From assembly GCA_021793495.1 (NCBI GenBank), contig JAJYSQ010000070.1:1-7396 (forward strand): a stretch of DNA of 7,396 nucleotides. Reading direction: 5' to 3'. Of this stretch, positions 5,501 to 7,396 are shown one piece after another. The DNA is from Actinomycetes bacterium (GTDB lineage: Bacteria; Actinomycetota; Actinomycetes; JAJYSQ01). Below the pieces are notes generated by a model. It saw nothing but the letters and a program-made list of their open reading frames with translations, was not told the origin of the DNA and ran no database searches. Position 1 is the stretch's first letter, and every line of letters begins with the position of its first letter. The translations under genes were made by a program, and so were the position numbers.

Positions 5501-7236
5501 CCCGACAGGAAGACGCGTCAGCGGCCCCGGCGGCCGGCCCCGGGTCGACCCTCCGGGCAACCATCGTCCGGGGCGATCCCGACCCGCTGGGTTGGCGCGC
5601 TCTGCAGAGCGCCCCGGGCCAGCCGCACGTGGTCCGTGAGGATCTGGGGCCGGTGCCCGACCCGAGCACCGCGCGGGCCGTGCTCGCCCTGGCGCACCTG
5701 TCCGACCTGCACGTGATGGACGCGCAGTCCCCCGCGCGGCTGGAGCACCTGGACCGGATGGCCGACCCAGACTCTCCGGTCCGCGACCGATTCCCCACCG
5801 TCGGGACGTACCGGGCACACGAGACGCTCTCCCACACGGTGGTCGAGGCGATGGTCCAGTCGATCAACGCGGCTGGGGCCGGTCCGGTCACCGGGAGGGG
5901 GCTGGACCTGGCGGTGGTGACCGGGGACAGCACCGACAACTGCCAACGCAACGAGCTGGACACGTACCTGGGTCTGCTGGAGGGTCGGCGGGTCGAGCCG
6001 GACTCCGGGGACCCGACGCGGTACGAGGGGGTGGCCGCGGACACCGCGACGGGGTACGACGTGCGGTACTGGCACCCGCATGGCACACCGACCGGATGCG
6101 CGGACGACCTGCCACGCTCGGCGCACGGCTTCCCCGTCGTCCCCGGGCTGCTCGACGCTGCCCGCGAGGCCTACCAGGCAACGGGGTTGGACATCGAGTG
6201 GTACGCGGCGCACGGCAACCACGACCGGCTGCTGCAGGGCGTGACGGTGCCCGACCCCGGGCTGGTCGAGCTGGCCACGGGAACGTGGCGAGTGGACGGC
6301 CTGCCGGACGACCAGGGGGTGCTGGACGCCTGGCTCGAGCAGATGGGACCGGGGGTCGGGCAGATCGGTCCCGGAGGGTACCCACCACGGGAGGCCGCAC
6401 CCGGCACGCCGGTGACCGCCGACCAGCGGCGACGGTTCACATCGCGCCGGGAGTTCGTCGACGCCCACTTCTCCCCCACGGCGCGGCCGCCCGGGCACGG
6501 GTTCACCGCGCAGAACCGCACGACCGGCACTGCCTACCACGCGACCGACCTGGTCAGCGAAGGACCGGTCGTGCGTCTGCTGATGCTCGACACGGTCAAC
6601 GAGCACGGTGGCTGGCAAGGCTCTCTCGACGGCGAGCAGCACCGGTGGCTGATCGACCAGCTGCAGGCCGGGTCCAGGCGGTACCTCGATGAGCACGCGC
6701 GGCTGGTCACCCAGGAAGTGCCCGACGTGCTGTTCATCGTCGCTGGTCACCACACCCTGGAGACGATGATCAACCCGTACGCACCACCGGGCCAGCCGCC
6801 GCGGGTGCTCGGCGCCCAGCTCACCGAGGAGCTGCTCCGCTACCCCAACGTCGTGCTCATGCTCACCGGCCACACCCACCGGCACGCGGTCACCGGGTAC
6901 GCCCGGCCGGCGAGCTCCCCGGTGCCTGGCGGCTTCTGGCAGGTGACCACGGCATCGCACATCGACGACCCGCAGCAGTCGCGGATCGTCGAGATCGCCA
7001 TCGCCGAGGACCGTCTGCTCATCGCGGCCACGGTGCTCGACCACCTCGGCCCGGTGGTCTACGACGGAGGCAAGGACCCGGTCAGCCTCGCTGGACTGTC
7101 CCGGGTGCTGGCGGCCAACGACTGGCAGCGTCGCGACTGGGCGGAGTTCCTGCCCGACCAGGCGCCGGACGGCCGTGGGTCGGTGATCGATCGCAACGTG
7201 CTGCTGAGCGTTCCGCTGCCCTTCCCGATGGGGTGA
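5497..7236 (+). CDS. Calcineurin-like metallophosphoesterase (TIGR03767/PPA1498-like)
   Basis: A 579-residue protein starting at GTG 5497, which overlaps the ATPase stop as GTGA. No clear Shine-Dalgarno sequence is present, so coupling is likely. It contains the full binuclear-metal motif set in order: HLSDLHVMD (D70, H72), VVTGDSTDN (D144), HGNHD (N241, H242, D243), VAGHH (H418) and LTGHTHRH (H459, H461). Long inserts separate the second, third and fourth motifs, and an SHID segment follows, as I recall for the TIGR03767 (PPA1498) family. It should hydrolyse a phosphomono- or phosphodiester using two metal ions. Family members usually carry a twin-arginine signal; here residues 1-60 are Ala/Gly/Asp-rich with no RR motif and no hydrophobic helix, so a cytoplasmic location is inferred. 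Its place as the last gene of an importer operon suggests it acts on the imported compound. The substrate is unknown. Confidence 0.87.
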   Translation: MTRQEDASAAPAAGPGSTLRATIVRGDPDPLGWRALQSAPGQPHVVREDLGPVPDPSTARAVLALAHLSDLHVMDAQSPARLEHLDRMADPDSPVRDRFPTVGTYRAHETLSHTVVEAMVQSINAAGAGPVTGRGLDLAVVTGDSTDNCQRNELDTYLGLLEGRRVEPDSGDPTRYEGVAADTATGYDVRYWHPHGTPTGCADDLPRSAHGFPVVPGLLDAAREAYQATGLDIEWYAAHGNHDRLLQGVTVPDPGLVELATGTWRVDGLPDDQGVLDAWLEQMGPGVGQIGPGGYPPREAAPGTPVTADQRRRFTSRREFVDAHFSPTARPPGHGFTAQNRTTGTAYHATDLVSEGPVVRLLMLDTVNEHGGWQGSLDGEQHRWLIDQLQAGSRRYLDEHARLVTQEVPDVLFIVAGHHTLETMINPYAPPGQPPRVLGAQLTEELLRYPNVVLMLTGHTHRHAVTGYARPASSPVPGGFWQVTTASHIDDPQQSRIVEIAIAEDRLLIAATVLDHLGPVVYDGGKDPVSLAGLSRVLAANDWQRRDWAEFLPDQAPDGRGSVIDRNVLLSVPLPFPMG

Positions 7237-7247
7237 GCACCGGGCGT

Positions 7248-7279
7248 CCCGCGAGCCAGGTCGTGGGTCGGCTCGCGGG
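7248..7279 (+). terminator. Probable factor-assisted terminator hairpin after the operon
   Basis: CCCGCGAGCC (7248-7257) is the exact inverted complement of GGCTCGCGGG (7270-7279), giving a perfect 10-bp stem with a 12-base loop, starting 11 bases after the phosphoesterase stop. No T-run follows, which is common for actinobacterial terminators. It would separate operon transcription from tRNA-Ala. Confidence 0.6.
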
Positions 7280-7298
7280 TGGTGCGCGCTGGCGCAGC

Positions 7299-7304
7299 TA
7301 CGAT
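7299..7304 (+). promoter_or_regulatory. Possible -10 element for tRNA-Ala
   Basis: TACGAT fits the TANNNT pattern and ends 13 bases before the tRNA-Ala 5' end, downstream of the terminator hairpin. No recognisable -35 hexamer is present at the expected distance (about 7275-7281 reads GCGGGTG). Confidence 0.3.
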
Positions 7305-7317
7305 GGGTCCTCCCCCT

Positions 7318-7393
7318 GGGGACGTGGCGCAACTGGTAGCGCACCTGCTTTGCAAGCAGGGGGTTGAGGGTTCGAGTCCCTTCGTCTCCACCA
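7318..7393 (+). tRNA. tRNA-Ala (anticodon TGC)
   Basis: A cloverleaf with acceptor stem GGGGACG (7318-7324) pairing with CGTCTCC (7383-7389). The third pair is G-T, the G3:U70 identity element of alanine tRNA. Discriminator A7390 and an encoded CCA (7391-7393) follow. The D stem is GCGC/GCGC with loop AACTGGTA. The anticodon stem CCTGC/GCAGG encloses TTTGCAA, placing TGC at 7351-7353. The T arm has the TTCGAGT loop. It is complete, three bases from the window end. A tRNA-Ala close behind tRNA-Ile after gyrA is usual in actinobacteria; here about 6.3 kb separates them. Confidence 0.97.
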
Positions 7394-7396
7394 AAT

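Noticed and set aside
4451..5818. 455-residue antisense open frame opposite the ATPase gene
   Set aside because: It is a mirror of an ATPase with all canonical motifs; it crosses the ATPase-phosphoesterase junction and has no recognisable product.
5518..7344. 608-residue antisense open frame opposite the phosphoesterase gene
   Set aside because: Its translation is Arg/Val/His-rich with no domain motif, and the sense strand carries a complete metallophosphoesterase. Long antisense frames are expected in high-GC DNA.
7059..7394. Antisense frame beginning VETKGLEPSTPCLQSR
   Set aside because: This peptide is the reverse translation of the tRNA-Ala gene, a well-known spurious annotation; the RNA gene explains it.

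Overview
The window is from a high-GC Gram-positive bacterium (Actinomycetota). Three things support this: strong G/C bias at third codon positions, frequent GTG starts and GTGA/ATGA overlaps, and the gene order gyrA, DUF3566-type membrane protein, tRNA-Ile, DLW-39-type small protein, which is an actinobacterial signature near the replication origin. The genus cannot be read from the sequence alone.

Layout. Positions 1-420 hold the 3' end of gyrA, whose stop overlaps the start of a 161-residue two-helix membrane protein (417-902). tRNA-Ile(GAT) follows at 940-1013, then a 38-residue DLW-39-type protein (1081-1197). Positions 1198-1390 are non-coding, with two sizeable predicted hairpins before a Shine-Dalgarno sequence. 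From 1391 to 7236 five genes run on the + strand with gaps of at most 2 bases or short overlaps: a lipoprotein substrate-binding protein, two PotB/PotC-type permeases, an ABC ATPase with a TOBE-like tail, and a 579-residue calcineurin-like metallophosphoesterase. A perfect 10-bp inverted repeat at 7248-7279 probably ends this operon. tRNA-Ala(TGC), with encoded CCA, closes the window at 7318-7393.

How the genes work together. The first four operon genes form a complete type I ABC importer of the Fbp/Pot/AEP-transporter superfamily. The phosphoesterase is joined to the ATPase by a GTGA overlap, retains all the metal-ligand motifs, and has no visible export signal. The simplest reading is import of a phosphorylated organic compound followed by hydrolysis in the cytoplasm. 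The substrate is unknown, and that coupling is the most interesting hypothesis here. The operon sits between tRNA-Ile/DLW-39 and tRNA-Ala, where many actinobacteria have little or nothing, so it looks like accessory cargo in a core locus. No integrase, transposase, CRISPR array or secondary-metabolite gene is visible, and all genes are intact apart from gyrA, which is cut by the window edge.
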